From Alteribacillus iranensis (GTDB taxonomy: Bacteria; Bacillota; Bacilli; Bacillales; Marinococcaceae), in assembly GCF_900113025.1 (NCBI RefSeq), contig NZ_FONT01000001.1, forward strand, positions 186,001 to 250,000: a stretch of DNA of 64,000 bases, written 5' to 3'. The position numbers and the translations under genes were made by a program. Positions within the stretch are counted from its first letter, which is position 1; each line of letters opens with the position of its first letter. The notes beneath the pieces are model-generated. The model did no database searches, was not told the DNA's origin, and worked only from the letters and a program-made list of their open reading frames with translations. Below are positions 1 through 8,024 of this stretch, piece after piece.

Positions 1-161
1 TGTACTATTATAGTGAACGCATCATGCAAGTCCTCGATCGTAAAATTAAAAAAGCAGTAATGACGATTCAACCGATCCTTTTTTGCCTCATAGGTATCGT
101 TATTTTAGCAATGTTTTTGTCTATTTTCTTGCCTATGTTTCAGCTAATGACTTCTCTTTAA
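1..161 (+). CDS. comGB: ComGB, type IV pilus-like assembly membrane protein (C-terminal fragment)
   Basis: Open at the left edge of the window; the frame beginning at base 3 runs to TAA at 159-161 and gives the last 52 residues. The fragment has an amphipathic basic stretch followed by a hydrophobic helix and the ending FLPMFQLMTSL, the usual C-terminus of the GspF/PilC-like ComGB family. ComGB is the polytopic inner-membrane platform of the competence pseudopilus that works with the ATPase ComGA and the pseudopilins encoded next. The downstream comGC-comGG order confirms the call. Only the C-terminal part can be judged. Confidence 0.9.
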   Translation, partial: YYYSERIMQVLDRKIKKAVMTIQPILFCLIGIVILAMFLSIFLPMFQLMTSL

Positions 162-178
162 TGGAAGGAGACAGAGAT

Positions 179-325
179 GTGGAAAAAACGAAAGAGGTCC
201 TAACGATACTCGAGTGTTTACAGGAAATAGATAATCGACTTACCAGGCTTGAAGAAAGCAAAGAATTAGACGTTATACACTTGTTGAAAGTACACGCTAG
301 TAAAAGAAAAGGAGAACGAAAATGA
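179..325 (+). CDS. Unrecognised 48-residue protein between comGB and comGC
   Basis: A GTG at 179 sits 8 bases after a good ribosome binding site (GGAAGGAG, 163-170). The frame ends at 325, overlapping the comGC start by four bases (ATGA), as is usual for translationally coupled comG genes. An in-frame ATG at 161 overlaps the comGB stop and would add six residues, but it has no binding site. The product is hydrophilic and predicted helical (EVLTILECLQEIDNRL then EESKELDVIHLL) with a basic end KRKGERK. It has no signal or membrane segment and no prepilin motif. B. subtilis has no gene here. I do not recognise the family; position suggests a role with the pseudopilus, but that is inference. Confidence 0.6.
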   Translation: MEKTKEVLTILECLQEIDNRLTRLEESKELDVIHLLKVHASKRKGERK

Positions 326-630
326 AGTTTATTTATAACGAGAAAGCATTCACGATGATTGAAATGATGATAGTTTTACTTATTATTACTGTCCTTTTGT
401 TAATTGCTATCCCTAACATGGTAACGAATAACAATGTAGCCCAAACGAAGGGGTGTGACGCAACGATTCAATTGCTCGAGGCGCAAGCAGCAGCTTATCA
501 AGTTGAATTTAATGAATGGCCGGCGTCGCTTGATGATTTAGTGACTGAAAACTATGTGGATCGAATTGAATGTCCGGATAATACACCATTAGAACTCGTC
601 GATGGTAAGGTGAAGAAGGAGGAAGAGTGA
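322..630 (+). CDS. comGC: ComGC, major competence pseudopilin
   Basis: 102 residues with the class 3 prepilin signal: short basic leader, cleavage expected after Ala9 (KA|FTMIE), Glu at +5, then a hydrophobic helix (MMIVLLIITVLLLIAIP). Two cysteines, in KGC and IEC contexts, match the pair that forms an intramolecular disulfide in B. subtilis ComGC. ComGC is the major subunit of the transformation pilus that draws DNA across the wall; processing needs the prepilin peptidase ComC, which is not in this window. The acidic tail (VKKEEE) is longer in charge than usual. The gene overlaps its neighbours on both sides by four bases or fewer, so the operon is tightly coupled. Confidence 0.95.
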   Translation: MKFIYNEKAFTMIEMMIVLLIITVLLLIAIPNMVTNNNVAQTKGCDATIQLLEAQAAAYQVEFNEWPASLDDLVTENYVDRIECPDNTPLELVDGKVKKEEE

Positions 631-1076
631 AACAGATAGTGAAAGCGGAGAGCGGTCATACCTTAAGTGAAATGGTCGTTGTATTAATGGTGATCACTGT
701 GACGCTTGGAATCCCCATTTTATCTTATCATTCCATTCACACAAAACAGGTATACCGTCATTTCATTGAGTTGGTTTCGGAAGATCTTCGCTTTGCTCAA
801 CAATATGCTTACGCGAACAGCAAAGGAGTGTTGATTCAAGTTGCAGGGGATCATTATTATGTGAAGCCTGAAGGGATAGGAGAGGATCCCTTGATAACAC
901 GGAAAATCCCTGCCAATTTGTCAATTGAGCGCTCAACGGTCCATTTAAGTGAGATCTTCTTTAACACGAGAGGGAATATTAGAAAGCCTGGAACATTCTA
1001 TATGATCACTCCAGCAGGAAGGTATCGTTTTGTTTTCCTTGTTGGCAGGGGGAGATTTTATGTGGAGGAAACTTGA
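627..1076 (+). CDS. comGD: ComGD, minor competence pseudopilin
   Basis: Starts with GTG at 627, overlapping the comGC stop. The N-terminus carries a prepilin motif with cleavage after Gly10 (SG|HTLSE, Glu at +5) and a hydrophobic helix VVVLMVITVTLGIPIL. 149 residues is normal for ComGD (B. subtilis about 143). The periplasmic-type C-terminal region is poorly conserved in the family and gives no motif. ComGD is a minor pseudopilin thought to help initiate or cap the competence pilus. The call rests on the motif and on its place between comGC and comGE. Confidence 0.92.
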   Translation: MKQIVKAESGHTLSEMVVVLMVITVTLGIPILSYHSIHTKQVYRHFIELVSEDLRFAQQYAYANSKGVLIQVAGDHYYVKPEGIGEDPLITRKIPANLSIERSTVHLSEIFFNTRGNIRKPGTFYMITPAGRYRFVFLVGRGRFYVEET

Positions 1077-1413
1077 AAAAGGAATGACGTTAATAGAGGT
1101 TGTGACGGCACTAAGTATTTTACTGATTATTTTTTCCCTGCTCCTGCCTATTTTTCAGAAAGTAGTTCAAGAAAAGCAATCCATTACACAAGAGAGAAAA
1201 GCGTTATATTTAGTAGAAAAGACAGCTCTCCACATTTGGAAAAAGGGAAAAAATACGTCCTTGCCTGCCAAAGAATTAAAAGGTTACACATCAACTTCCA
1301 AGAAGAAAGGAGAGGGATTCGAAACATGTATCGTCTGGGAGGGAACGAATGAAAGAGAATATGAAAAATGTTTATATGTTATTCCGAAAACAGAAGGGAA
1401 TGACTCTCATTGA
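1060..1413 (+). CDS. comGE: ComGE, minor competence pseudopilin
   Basis: The ATG at 1060 follows AGGGGGAG and begins inside the end of comGD, so comGD and comGE overlap by 17 bases. The N-terminus has the prepilin site KG|MTLIE after Gly8 and a hydrophobic helix (VVTALSILLIIFSLLLPIF). The product has 117 residues, close to the family norm. Two Cys in the C-terminal third (ETCIVW and EKCLYV) could form a disulfide in the extracytoplasmic domain. It is a minor pseudopilin of the transformation apparatus; the assignment is positional within the operon because minor pseudopilins differ greatly in sequence. Confidence 0.88.
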   Translation: MWRKLEKGMTLIEVVTALSILLIIFSLLLPIFQKVVQEKQSITQERKALYLVEKTALHIWKKGKNTSLPAKELKGYTSTSKKKGEGFETCIVWEGTNEREYEKCLYVIPKTEGNDSH

Positions 1414-1828
1414 GACGCTCGTTGCTTTCAGTATTTTTACCATTTGTGTATCTGTCGTCATTTTTTTTATTCCCCTTTTCACTCCTCCCTCTGACCCCGT
1501 ACGGCAAGACATCCACATGTTTTTTCAACAAATCAAAGATGATATGGACTACGCTCGGCGGTTAAATGATAACAATAATCGACTAACGATACAGACAGAA
1601 ACAACCGAAATACAATACCGTCGTTCCGGAGAAAATATTATTAGAACAAAGGACGGAAGAGGATACGAAATAACACTTCAGAATATCAACCATTTTAACG
1701 TTTCCTCTACCGATTATGGCGCGGATATTCAAGTAACTGATTTGCATGGAGTTATTTGGAAAACATCCCTTGGATATCGGCCATCTATGACAGGGAGGGA
1801 GAACATATGGGTCAGAGGGGAGCCATAA
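1349..1828 (+). CDS. comGF: ComGF, minor competence pseudopilin
   Basis: The ATG at 1349 has GGAGGG six bases upstream and overlaps comGE by 65 bases, an unusually long overlap. The leader of 17 residues ends in a typical prepilin site KG|MTLIE, followed by a hydrophobic helix. The body contains an immunoglobulin-like pattern of short strands. At 159 residues it is slightly longer than B. subtilis ComGF. ComGF family proteins end with a conserved strand region, represented here by IQVTDLHGVIWKTSLGY. Role: minor pseudopilin needed for DNA binding at the cell surface. Later in-frame ATGs at 1361 and 1376 are possible starts but lack as good a binding site. Confidence 0.88.
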   Translation: MKENMKNVYMLFRKQKGMTLIETLVAFSIFTICVSVVIFFIPLFTPPSDPVRQDIHMFFQQIKDDMDYARRLNDNNNRLTIQTETTEIQYRRSGENIIRTKDGRGYEITLQNINHFNVSSTDYGADIQVTDLHGVIWKTSLGYRPSMTGRENIWVRGEP

Positions 1829-2184
1829 TGCCTGTCATTCTAATGATCTGTTTTTTAATAACGAGTATTCTCCTTTTTCAACTTCATGTGTACTTGAATA
1901 GTAAGCAAAATGTGCGGCAGGAAGAAAATGTCTTAGCACTGGAATGGTTATTGCGTAATGGAGAGACGAAGTGGTTGGAGTCCACGAAACATGGATTCAG
2001 GGATCACTCGTTTTCTTTTCCTGATGGAAAGGTTGATGTAAAAGTGACGCTGCTCCACCAAAACGAATCGTATCAAATCGAATTTAAAGCGGTTAACAAA
2101 GAAGGCAAGGTGAGGAAACATCGAGTGTATGCGGGGAATATTGAAGAAATAGAGAATGAAACAGAGGAAAAGAGGGAAAAGTAG
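1807..2184 (+). CDS. comGG: ComGG, competence pseudopilus protein
   Basis: The ATG at 1807 follows GGAGGGAGAA within the end of comGF. The 125-residue product begins MGQRGAIMPVI and has one hydrophobic helix, but no Glu at +5, which is also the case for ComGG of other bacilli; it is the last pseudopilin-like protein of the operon. The C-terminal half is charged with a very acidic/basic tail (ENETEEKREK). It is thought to interact with the other minor pseudopilins. Identification depends on position and the general layout (short cytoplasmic start, one helix, variable exterior domain). Confidence 0.85.
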   Translation: MGQRGAIMPVILMICFLITSILLFQLHVYLNSKQNVRQEENVLALEWLLRNGETKWLESTKHGFRDHSFSFPDGKVDVKVTLLHQNESYQIEFKAVNKEGKVRKHRVYAGNIEEIENETEEKREK

Positions 2185-2214
2185 AAACAAAAGTTAATGA
2201 GGAAGAGTGGTATC

Positions 2215-2403
2215 ATGAAACCTCATCCATTTGTTAAGTTTATAACAGAGGAGATTGTAGGAGCCATTGACCAAAAAAATGACAGATCAAAAAAAACCAA
2301 GTCAACCACAACGAAAGAAGGGTTTTGGTCAAAATGGTTTGGGATGGTTCCTTATTCTGTCAAAATGAGCTGGAAACAAAGAAGACGGATGCTAAAAAAA
2401 TAG
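2215..2403 (+). CDS. yqzE: YqzE family small protein
   Basis: 62 residues from ATG 2215, which has GAGGAAG ten bases upstream. An in-frame ATG at 2197 precedes that site and is less likely. The protein has the YqzE signature: N-terminal VKFITEEIV, a basic spacer, then WSKWFGMVPYSVKMSWK and a basic tail RRRMLKK. The family is found directly after comGG in many bacilli and is likely co-transcribed with it. Its function is unknown. The basic end after a mildly hydrophobic segment suggests membrane-surface association; that is inference. Confidence 0.85.
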   Translation: MKPHPFVKFITEEIVGAIDQKNDRSKKTKSTTTKEGFWSKWFGMVPYSVKMSWKQRRRMLKK

Positions 2404-2502
2404 TTAGGCCACATTGTGATGGTTTAGTAGCAAGGGTTGACGTTTAGAATAGATTTCTTATAATGAATTTAGAGCAAAAAAAGCAACGTTTTCAGGAATA
2501 AG

Positions 2503-2540
2503 ACAAGGCGCCGTTTCCCCTAATGGCTCCCCTTGTTTTT
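2503..2540 (+). terminator. Rho-independent terminator after the comG operon
   Basis: Stem ACAAGG.GCC pairs with GGC..CCTTGT and is followed by TTTTT. It lies 100 bases after yqzE and before yqgY, so it likely ends the comG-yqzE transcript. Confidence 0.65.
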
Positions 2541-2586
2541 CCTGGCATTTGCGTGTATATTTTAGAGTGAAGAGGAGGGAAATGAT

Positions 2587-2826
2587 ATGGATCGCATGTT
2601 TCGTATGATTGGATTCTGGACAGCGGTGTTCGCGGTTTTATTCTTTGTGGGTGACATGTTCAGCATGGCCGTACTGTTTTTTGCCCAAACTGCTTTATTT
2701 GTAGGGCTTGGGTTTATGAAGCTGACAGAGCGTATGTATCTTTATATCTTCGGTGCATATTTAGCAGTATTCTTTGTTGGTTTCAGCTATTATACTACAT
2801 TCTTTATGAACCCTACATTTTCTTAA
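2587..2826 (+). CDS. yqgY: YqgY, DUF2626 membrane protein
   Basis: 79 residues from ATG 2587 behind GAGGAGGGAA. Nearly the whole protein is hydrophobic, with about three membrane helices, and it carries the family patterns MDRMFRMIGFW, QTALF, LTERMYLYIFGAYL and the ending YYTTFF. These match DUF2626 (B. subtilis YqgY), a small conserved Bacillaceae membrane protein of unknown function. It stands as its own unit between the comG terminator and a strong terminator of its own. In B. subtilis it is also next to yqgX and yqgW. Confidence 0.9.
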   Translation: MDRMFRMIGFWTAVFAVLFFVGDMFSMAVLFFAQTALFVGLGFMKLTERMYLYIFGAYLAVFFVGFSYYTTFFMNPTFS

Positions 2827-2850
2827 TGCATTTATTTACATATGCATGTA

Positions 2851-2881
2851 TAAAAAAAGAGCGGCAGCCGCTCTTTTTTTC
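2851..2881 (+). terminator. Rho-independent terminator after yqgY
   Basis: Perfect stem GAGCGGC/GCCGCTC with a one-base centre, preceded by a run of A and followed by a run of T, so it can act in both directions. Confidence 0.9.
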
Positions 2882-2978
2882 ATAAGGCAAGAAAGTATAG
2901 GATGACGGATTGTCCCTGCAAAGCCTTCGGTTGGAATCTGCCATAACCTGCGCGGTGACGACAAGACTCCCTTAGCCA

Positions 2979-3614
2979 CTAGAAGCCGTGAAGAAACGGG
3001 TTGCTGTCCATCTCATTTCCGATGGTAGTCGTTGGACCATGACCACAAGCGACTACAGTATCCTCTGGAAGTTGAAGGAGCTTCTCGTGAATGGAGTTTA
3101 ATAGTAACTGATGGTCTCCACCGGGCAAGTCGGTCCGGCCGATGCCGCCAAAGAATAAAGCGTCACCGGAGAACACAGTGCTGCTTTCTTGGTGGTAAAA
3201 GGAAATACTTCCTGGAGAGTGTCCTGGTGTCTCATACATAGTAAATTGAAAAGAACCGACGGATAGTACGGTCTCCCCGCTCAACAAATGATTCGCTTTA
3301 TCGATTGTAATGGATGATCCGCCAAGAAAGCGCGCGGAACCGTTTTTCTCAGGATCTCCGAGCCAGTCTTCTTCATTCTTATGGAGATACACATCGACAT
3401 TGTATGTACGTTTTATATCATCTACAGCCCCTATATGATCAAAGTGGGCATGGGTGAGAAGAATGGCGACAGGTGTGATCTCATTGTCTTGCAGCCAACG
3501 TTCCAATACACCTGCATCCCCGCCTGGATCAAAGATGACGGCCTCACGTTGGTGGTTGTATAAAACGTAACAATTTGTTTGCAACGGACCTAAAGGTATC
3601 TGTTCCCAATTCAT
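2979..3614 (-). CDS. yqgX: YqgX, metallo-beta-lactamase fold hydrolase (glyoxalase II-like)
   Basis: 211 residues. The start at 3614 has TAGGAGGA upstream on the minus strand; an upstream in-frame start would add 13 residues without a site. Metal-binding motifs are complete: THAHFDHIG, the His of GHSPGS, the Asp of GDALFFGGIGRTD, and CGHGPTT near the end. GIGRTDLPGG is typical of the YqgX/glyoxalase II-like subfamily. These are two-metal hydrolases of thioesters such as S-lactoyl or bacillithiol conjugates; the exact substrate is not shown by the sequence. Product is cytosolic. It faces yqgY with terminator DNA between them. Confidence 0.92.
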   Translation of the reverse strand: MNWEQIPLGPLQTNCYVLYNHQREAVIFDPGGDAGVLERWLQDNEITPVAILLTHAHFDHIGAVDDIKRTYNVDVYLHKNEEDWLGDPEKNGSARFLGGSSITIDKANHLLSGETVLSVGSFQFTMYETPGHSPGSISFYHQESSTVFSGDALFFGGIGRTDLPGGDHQLLLNSIHEKLLQLPEDTVVACGHGPTTTIGNEMDSNPFLHGF

Positions 3615-3805
3615 GAAAGAAGTCCTCCTATTTATAATTATAATTAAATTCATGGGGCGCTTCTATTATAACAGGGGAGCAGGATGAGTTAAAATTGATA
3701 GTGCATAAACAGACGAAAAAGGGTATAATATAAACGAAATAAATTTATTTTGTTAAATAACATATGAAAAAAAGTGAGATTACATAAAAAGGAGGGAAGC
3801 ATTCC

Positions 3806-3976
3806 ATGGCTATTGGTATAATGTTTCTCGTAGCTACTATCCTGTGCGCGTTTGCCGTAGTACGTGAAGTAAAACGGAGAAACTTCTTCGCAGTAGGCTT
3901 TGCGGGAATTTCTGTTATCGTTTTTGGTTTTTTCTCCATTATGACGATTTTTATCAGTGGAGCTCCAGAAGTGTAA
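3806..3976 (+). CDS. yqgW: YqgW, DUF2759 small membrane protein
   Basis: 56 residues from ATG 3806 with GGAGGG ten bases upstream. Two hydrophobic segments (AIGIMFLVATILCAFAVV and FAVGFAGISVIVFGFF) flank a basic loop REVKRRN, ending in SIMTIFISGAPEV. The layout and ending match the DUF2759 family (B. subtilis YqgW), found beside yqgX. Function unknown. Too short to be picked up by many gene finders, but the binding site, codon pattern and following terminator support it. Confidence 0.82.
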   Translation: MAIGIMFLVATILCAFAVVREVKRRNFFAVGFAGISVIVFGFFSIMTIFISGAPEV

Positions 3977-3994
3977 ATACTGTTGGGCAAAAGA

Positions 3995-4036
3995 CAACGA
4001 GGTTTTTCTTCCTTGAGAGAAACCTCGTTTTTGTAT
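3995..4036. terminator. Bidirectional terminator between yqgW and yqhG
   Basis: Stem AACGAGGTTT/AAACCTCGTT with A-rich and T-rich flanks, lying between convergent genes; it can stop transcripts from both sides. Confidence 0.85.
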
Positions 4037-4040
4037 GCCG

Positions 4041-4835
4041 TTATAACGCCGTGTCTTTTAAATAAAATAGCCCACAATTAATAATCTGTACGCCTATGTT
4101 AGGCTTGTACCTTGCTTCTATTGCTGCTTTCTCCTGCTCATATTCCTCTTCACTTTGGCTGGAATTCTCATAATACACCTCGAGGACGTGTAACTCTTCT
4201 GCCATCCGTTGATAAGCCAGGTCTGCCCACTCTGACGGTTCTTTTGCGATATGACCCTCTACATGCTTTTTGATTCGCAATAGGCCGCTTTTTAATTGAA
4301 TTAATGACTTCATAGGAAACGTTCTTTCTGATATGACAGGATGGAGCGTTTTGGAACGAAGATGTTCCATCATGTCCTCGACGATTTGTCCATGAATTAA
4401 TTGAAGCCCAAACGAAAGCAGTACGTCTTTTTGTTGATGAGATAAATAGGACACTTTGATATTTACTACGAGCCAGGGGTATAAAGGGACTGGCTGATGC
4501 GTCTTGCCCAGTTCTGGTTGTTCGTACAGCCAAGCTGTTTTGCCCTTTGATTTTGCCGATTGGAACAACTGATGGAGGCGGGGAGATCCAAAATGAAGGG
4601 GTTCTCCTTGTTCTTTCGGCCCTTTCATTCCGTCCGTGTACAAAGTTAGCTGTAATGGTTGAGGTTGTTGATTCAGCTTTTTAATATATTGCCAGTAGAA
4701 AGGTCGATTCATCAGCTCTTGGTCCAATTCTTCTGTCAGTTGAATTTGGAGTTTTCGATTATCCTCAAATAATATATCGGCTCCGTATATTCGAAAATAA
4801 TCTTTAACAAAGGAATGGATTGCCTTTTGTTCCAT
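4041..4835 (-). CDS. yqhG: YqhG family protein
   Basis: 264 residues, start at 4835 (second ATG of an ATG-ATG pair after GGGAGGTG). It matches the YqhG family by size, by the N-terminal pattern IHSFVKDYFRIYGADIL and by standing immediately downstream of the SNF2-type ATPase YqhH, 16 bases away. The sequence is rich in charged residues with no membrane helix. A C-terminal helix rich in Glu (SEEEYEQEKAAIEARY) precedes a last strand region. No catalytic motif is visible. YqhG is assumed to work with YqhH; their joint role is unknown. Confidence 0.85.
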   Translation of the reverse strand: MEQKAIHSFVKDYFRIYGADILFEDNRKLQIQLTEELDQELMNRPFYWQYIKKLNQQPQPLQLTLYTDGMKGPKEQGEPLHFGSPRLHQLFQSAKSKGKTAWLYEQPELGKTHQPVPLYPWLVVNIKVSYLSHQQKDVLLSFGLQLIHGQIVEDMMEHLRSKTLHPVISERTFPMKSLIQLKSGLLRIKKHVEGHIAKEPSEWADLAYQRMAEELHVLEVYYENSSQSEEEYEQEKAAIEARYKPNIGVQIINCGLFYLKDTAL

Positions 4836-4851
4836 CATGCACCTCCCGTGC

Positions 4852-6447
4852 TTATTGGATTAGTTCAGAAAGGTGATGGAGTTTTACTTCCACTTCTCTT
4901 CTAGAATCCGAAGTATCCAAAGCATCTGCAATATACCCTTCAATCGATGAGTAAGCGGTGGAAGCAAGAATGGTATCGAGCTCTCCAATCACATTTTCAA
5001 ATAAAGTAATTTTTTCATATAAGAGCGCGAGGATATGTTCATCGACAGTGCCTGCCACCCCAAAGTTATATACTTCCACGTCTTTCGTTTGCCCGAGTCG
5101 GTGTAAGCGACCAATCCGTTGCTCAAGTCTCATTGGATTCCACGGCAAATCATAATTGATAATAGTACTGCTAAATTGTAAGTTAATACCTTCACCGGCA
5201 GCTTCCGTCGCGATCATCACCTTCGCCCTGCTTTTAAATAGATCTTGCATCCACTCTTTTTTACTGCGTTTAAAACCCCCTCGGAAGGGGACAGAAATGA
5301 TGCCATGCTGTTGGAAATACCATTGTAAGTATAATTGAGTAGCGCGGTACTCAGTAAATAACACTACTTTATCTTCTGTATTTTGGATAATCTCTAATGC
5401 TTTTTGTGCTTTACTGTTTGTCTGAATATGTTGAAGCGTCTGCAAGAGCTTCTCATATTCTTCTTTCGCTATTTCTTTTTTATTGTATAAGTTTTTTAAC
5501 GTTAAGTAGGCAGCTTCTTTGCTGCTGCATGCTTCTCTTAATAGAGTGAGACCGGTAAATCCATGAATTCCAGAGGCTTTCGAAGCTTTTAACTCCTCGA
5601 GCTGATTATAGAACGCTTGCTCCTCATCAGTAAATCGGACATACGTGGAGTGAACATTCCTGTTCGTCCATGTGAGACCCGTTTCCTCTCTTTTGTTACG
5701 TACCATAATTTGCTGAATGACATGCTTTACTGCTTCTTCTCCTTTATCTTTAAACAGTGACTGAAACTCTTTCATACTCCCTAAAAGGCCCGGCTTTAAC
5801 AAGTTGATAAGATGATAAAGTTCGGATGGATGGTTTTGAACAGGAGTCGCTGTAAGCATAAGACAAAACTTTTTTTTGAGTGATCTTGCAAACTCATAGT
5901 TCTTTGTTTTGGAGTTTTTTAATTTATGCGCTTCATCGAATATAATCATGTCATATTCCCGGTCGAAAACGAGATCTCGATGGGGTGGACGTTTTGCTGT
6001 ATCAATTGATGCCACGACAATGTCGGATTGCTTCCAGACATATGTTTTTTTCTGTGCAACTGCAGGAATGTAAAACTTTTCATTCAGTTCTTTCGCCCAT
6101 TGTCCAGTAAGAGAAGCGGGGACAAGAATTAATGCTGATTTTACTAGCCCGCGAACCATGTATTCTTTTAATATTAAACCGGCTTCGATTGTTTTTCCTA
6201 GCCCTACTTCATCTGCTAAAATGGCTTTTCCATCCATTTCTTCGATTACTCTTTTTGCTGTTTTTTCTTGATGGGGAAATAATTCTAAATGAGGGAGATG
6301 TTTTTCGCACATCAATCCTTCAAAAGAAGGAGAAGACATCCAGTGTTCTGCATCATAGGCAAGAAAAAATTGATCCCAAGAGGCAGTGGTATTCAAGTCA
6401 TCGCATATCGTATCCCACTCTTGCTCAAATGTTATGTTCAATGTCAT
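4852..6447 (-). CDS. yqhH: YqhH, SNF2/Rad54-type DEAH helicase (DNA translocase)
   Basis: 531 residues from ATG 6447, which follows GGAGGG; an upstream in-frame ATG at 6477 has no such site. The motor is complete: Walker A ADEVGLGKT (motif I), motif II DEAHK, motif III LTATPVQN, and in the second RecA lobe the motif VI pattern QRIGRLHRLGQ. This is the Swi2/Snf2 family, close to RapA. Such proteins use ATP to move along duplex DNA or to displace bound proteins. It is transcribed away from the gcvT riboswitch and ahead of yqhG, the same arrangement as in B. subtilis. Confidence 0.93.
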   Translation of the reverse strand: MTLNITFEQEWDTICDDLNTTASWDQFFLAYDAEHWMSSPSFEGLMCEKHLPHLELFPHQEKTAKRVIEEMDGKAILADEVGLGKTIEAGLILKEYMVRGLVKSALILVPASLTGQWAKELNEKFYIPAVAQKKTYVWKQSDIVVASIDTAKRPPHRDLVFDREYDMIIFDEAHKLKNSKTKNYEFARSLKKKFCLMLTATPVQNHPSELYHLINLLKPGLLGSMKEFQSLFKDKGEEAVKHVIQQIMVRNKREETGLTWTNRNVHSTYVRFTDEEQAFYNQLEELKASKASGIHGFTGLTLLREACSSKEAAYLTLKNLYNKKEIAKEEYEKLLQTLQHIQTNSKAQKALEIIQNTEDKVVLFTEYRATQLYLQWYFQQHGIISVPFRGGFKRSKKEWMQDLFKSRAKVMIATEAAGEGINLQFSSTIINYDLPWNPMRLEQRIGRLHRLGQTKDVEVYNFGVAGTVDEHILALLYEKITLFENVIGELDTILASTAYSSIEGYIADALDTSDSRREVEVKLHHLSELIQ

Positions 6448-6582
6448 CTGGTGTCCCTCCAAACGATTGTCTTTCACGCCAGAGCATGCTAATATAATAA
6501 TGTGTTAGTTTCTTATTAGTATGGTTCAAAAAGTAATATGGCATACATAACATAGAATAATTGAATATGGGCGGAAGATGAC

Positions 6583-6776
6583 AAAGGGAGAGATCGTTTA
6601 CGAACGACGCCGAAGGAGCAAGCTGTACTCGCAGTGAATCTCTCAGGCAAAAAGACTTTTGTCGGACGCACCTCTGGAGAGAGCTCTTATTGAGAGCCAC
6701 CCACGAAGACATTCTTCCTGGCAGTATCATTTCTTGAGCAGGAGAAGAAACTTTCTGGTTGCAGGACAGAGAAACC
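6583..6776 (+). promoter_or_regulatory. Tandem glycine riboswitch upstream of gcvT
   Basis: The first aptamer shows the conserved core (GCCGAAGGAGCAA near 6608, then AATCTCTCAGGCAAAA near 6640-6655). The second follows after a short linker (CTCTGGAGAGAG), with CCACCCACGAAG and CTGGTTGCAGGACAGAG at its end. Order, spacing and core bases are those of the cooperative glycine riboswitch that controls gcv operons in bacilli. An overlapping terminator follows at 6766. Glycine binding is expected to favour read-through into gcvT-gcvPA-gcvPB. Confidence 0.93.
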
Positions 6777-6809
6777 TTTTCGGTAAGAAGGGGTTTCTCT
6801 GTTTTTTTG
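6766..6809 (+). terminator. Riboswitch expression-platform terminator
   Basis: ACAGAGAAACC pairs with GGTTTCTCTGT, followed by seven T. The left arm overlaps the 3' edge of the second glycine aptamer, which is how the switch would control it. Confidence 0.88.
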
Positions 6810-6840
6810 TATTGTAAGGAAAGTATAAAATTTCGCAGAA

Positions 6841-6880
6841 GGCAACACGTCCTGTGCAAGTCGGGCACCTTACGCTTTTC
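6841..6880 (+). repeat. Short interspersed repeat in the gcvT leader
   Basis: The block CGTCCTGTGCAAG...GGGC.CCTT.CGCTTTT recurs at 48241-48280 and, more diverged, at 54866-54902. Here it lies between the riboswitch terminator and the gcvT ribosome binding site. Confidence 0.7.
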
Positions 6881-6909
6881 AGTAATGCAAAAAAAGGAGT
6901 TGAAATTCT

Positions 6910-8010
6910 TTGAGTAGTTTGAAACGAACGTCTATTTATCCTCTTTATGAAGAGTATGGCGGGAAACTTGTCGAATTTGGAGGATGGGAAATGCCTGTCC
7001 AGTTTGAGGGGATAAAAAAAGAGCACCAAGCTGTCCGCGAGAAGGCAGGGCTTTTTGATGTATCTCATATGGGAGAGGCTGAAGTTACAGGAGATGAAGC
7101 ATTTTCCTTTCTTCAATACATTGTCACGAATGATTTAACCAGGCTTGAGCCCGGTAAAGCGATGTATACCATGATGTGTAATGAGCAAGGTGGTGTCATC
7201 GATGATTTGCTCATTTATCAATTGAAGGACAATCATTACTTGTTAATTTTGAACGCGTCCAATACAGAAAAAGACATTCAGTGGTTGAAAGAGCACGCAT
7301 TCTCACAGGTCACCATCACTGATAAATCGTCTCAGTACGGGCTTCTTGCATTGCAAGGACCGTCCGCTGAACGAATCTTGTCTCGGCTGACGAACACCGA
7401 TTTATCCAGTATCGGATTCTTTCGGTTTGAAAACAATGTGTCGATTGATGGCGCGTCGGCCCTTGTTTCCCGTACAGGATATACTGGAGAAGACGGTTTT
7501 GAAATCTATTGCGATATGAAAGAGGCACCTTCTCTATGGAAGCGGTTGTTAGAAGAAGGAGAAAAAGACGGACTGATCCCTTGTGGACTCGGTGCACGGG
7601 ATACGTTGCGTTTTGAAGCGAGACTTCCATTGTACGGTCAGGAAATTGACGAAACAATTAGTCCGTTAGAAGCCGGATTAGGTTTCGCTGTGAAAGTAAA
7701 GAAAGATTGTGACTTTATTGGTAAGCAGGCGTTAACGAAAGAAAAGGAAGCAGGTCCTAAACGGAAATTATGCGGGATTGAAATGATAGATAAAGGAATA
7801 CCGCGAACAGGCTATGACGTTCTGAACAAAGAAGGGGAAGTCATTGGAGTGATAACTTCAGGTACCCAGTCACCTACGTTGCGGAAAAACGTAGGATTAG
7901 CACTAGTAAAAACTCCTTATGCAGAGCAGGACACTGATCTTTATGTGAAAGTTCGCAAAAAGACGTTACATGCGGTCGTTGTACCTACACCATTTTACAA
8001 AAAAGGATAG
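6910..8010 (+). CDS. gcvT: Glycine cleavage system T protein (aminomethyltransferase)
   Basis: 366 residues starting at TTG 6910 behind AAAGGAG. It transfers the methylene group from the lipoyl arm of H protein to tetrahydrofolate, releasing ammonia. Family patterns are intact: N-terminal [37 protein letters not shown] in the folate domain, and [18 protein letters not shown]. It is first in the riboswitch-controlled operon gcvT-gcvPA-gcvPB, and the H protein gene is elsewhere. FolD (36772) uses the product 5,10-methylene-THF and LipM (17887) supplies the lipoyl precursor, so the window links several parts of this pathway. Confidence 0.97.
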   Translation: MSSLKRTSIYPLYEEYGGKLVEFGGWEMPVQFEGIKKEHQAVREKAGLFDVSHMGEAEVTGDEAFSFLQYIVTNDLTRLEPGKAMYTMMCNEQGGVIDDLLIYQLKDNHYLLILNASNTEKDIQWLKEHAFSQVTITDKSSQYGLLALQGPSAERILSRLTNTDLSSIGFFRFENNVSIDGASALVSRTGYTGEDGFEIYCDMKEAPSLWKRLLEEGEKDGLIPCGLGARDTLRFEARLPLYGQEIDETISPLEAGLGFAVKVKKDCDFIGKQALTKEKEAGPKRKLCGIEMIDKGIPRTGYDVLNKEGEVIGVITSGTQSPTLRKNVGLALVKTPYAEQDTDLYVKVRKKTLHAVVVPTPFYKKG

Positions 8011-8024
8011 AGAGGGATGAAGTT

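Noticed and set aside
3689-4077. Minus-strand frames opposite yqgW
   Set aside because: They are antisense shadows of yqgW and its terminator without start sites.
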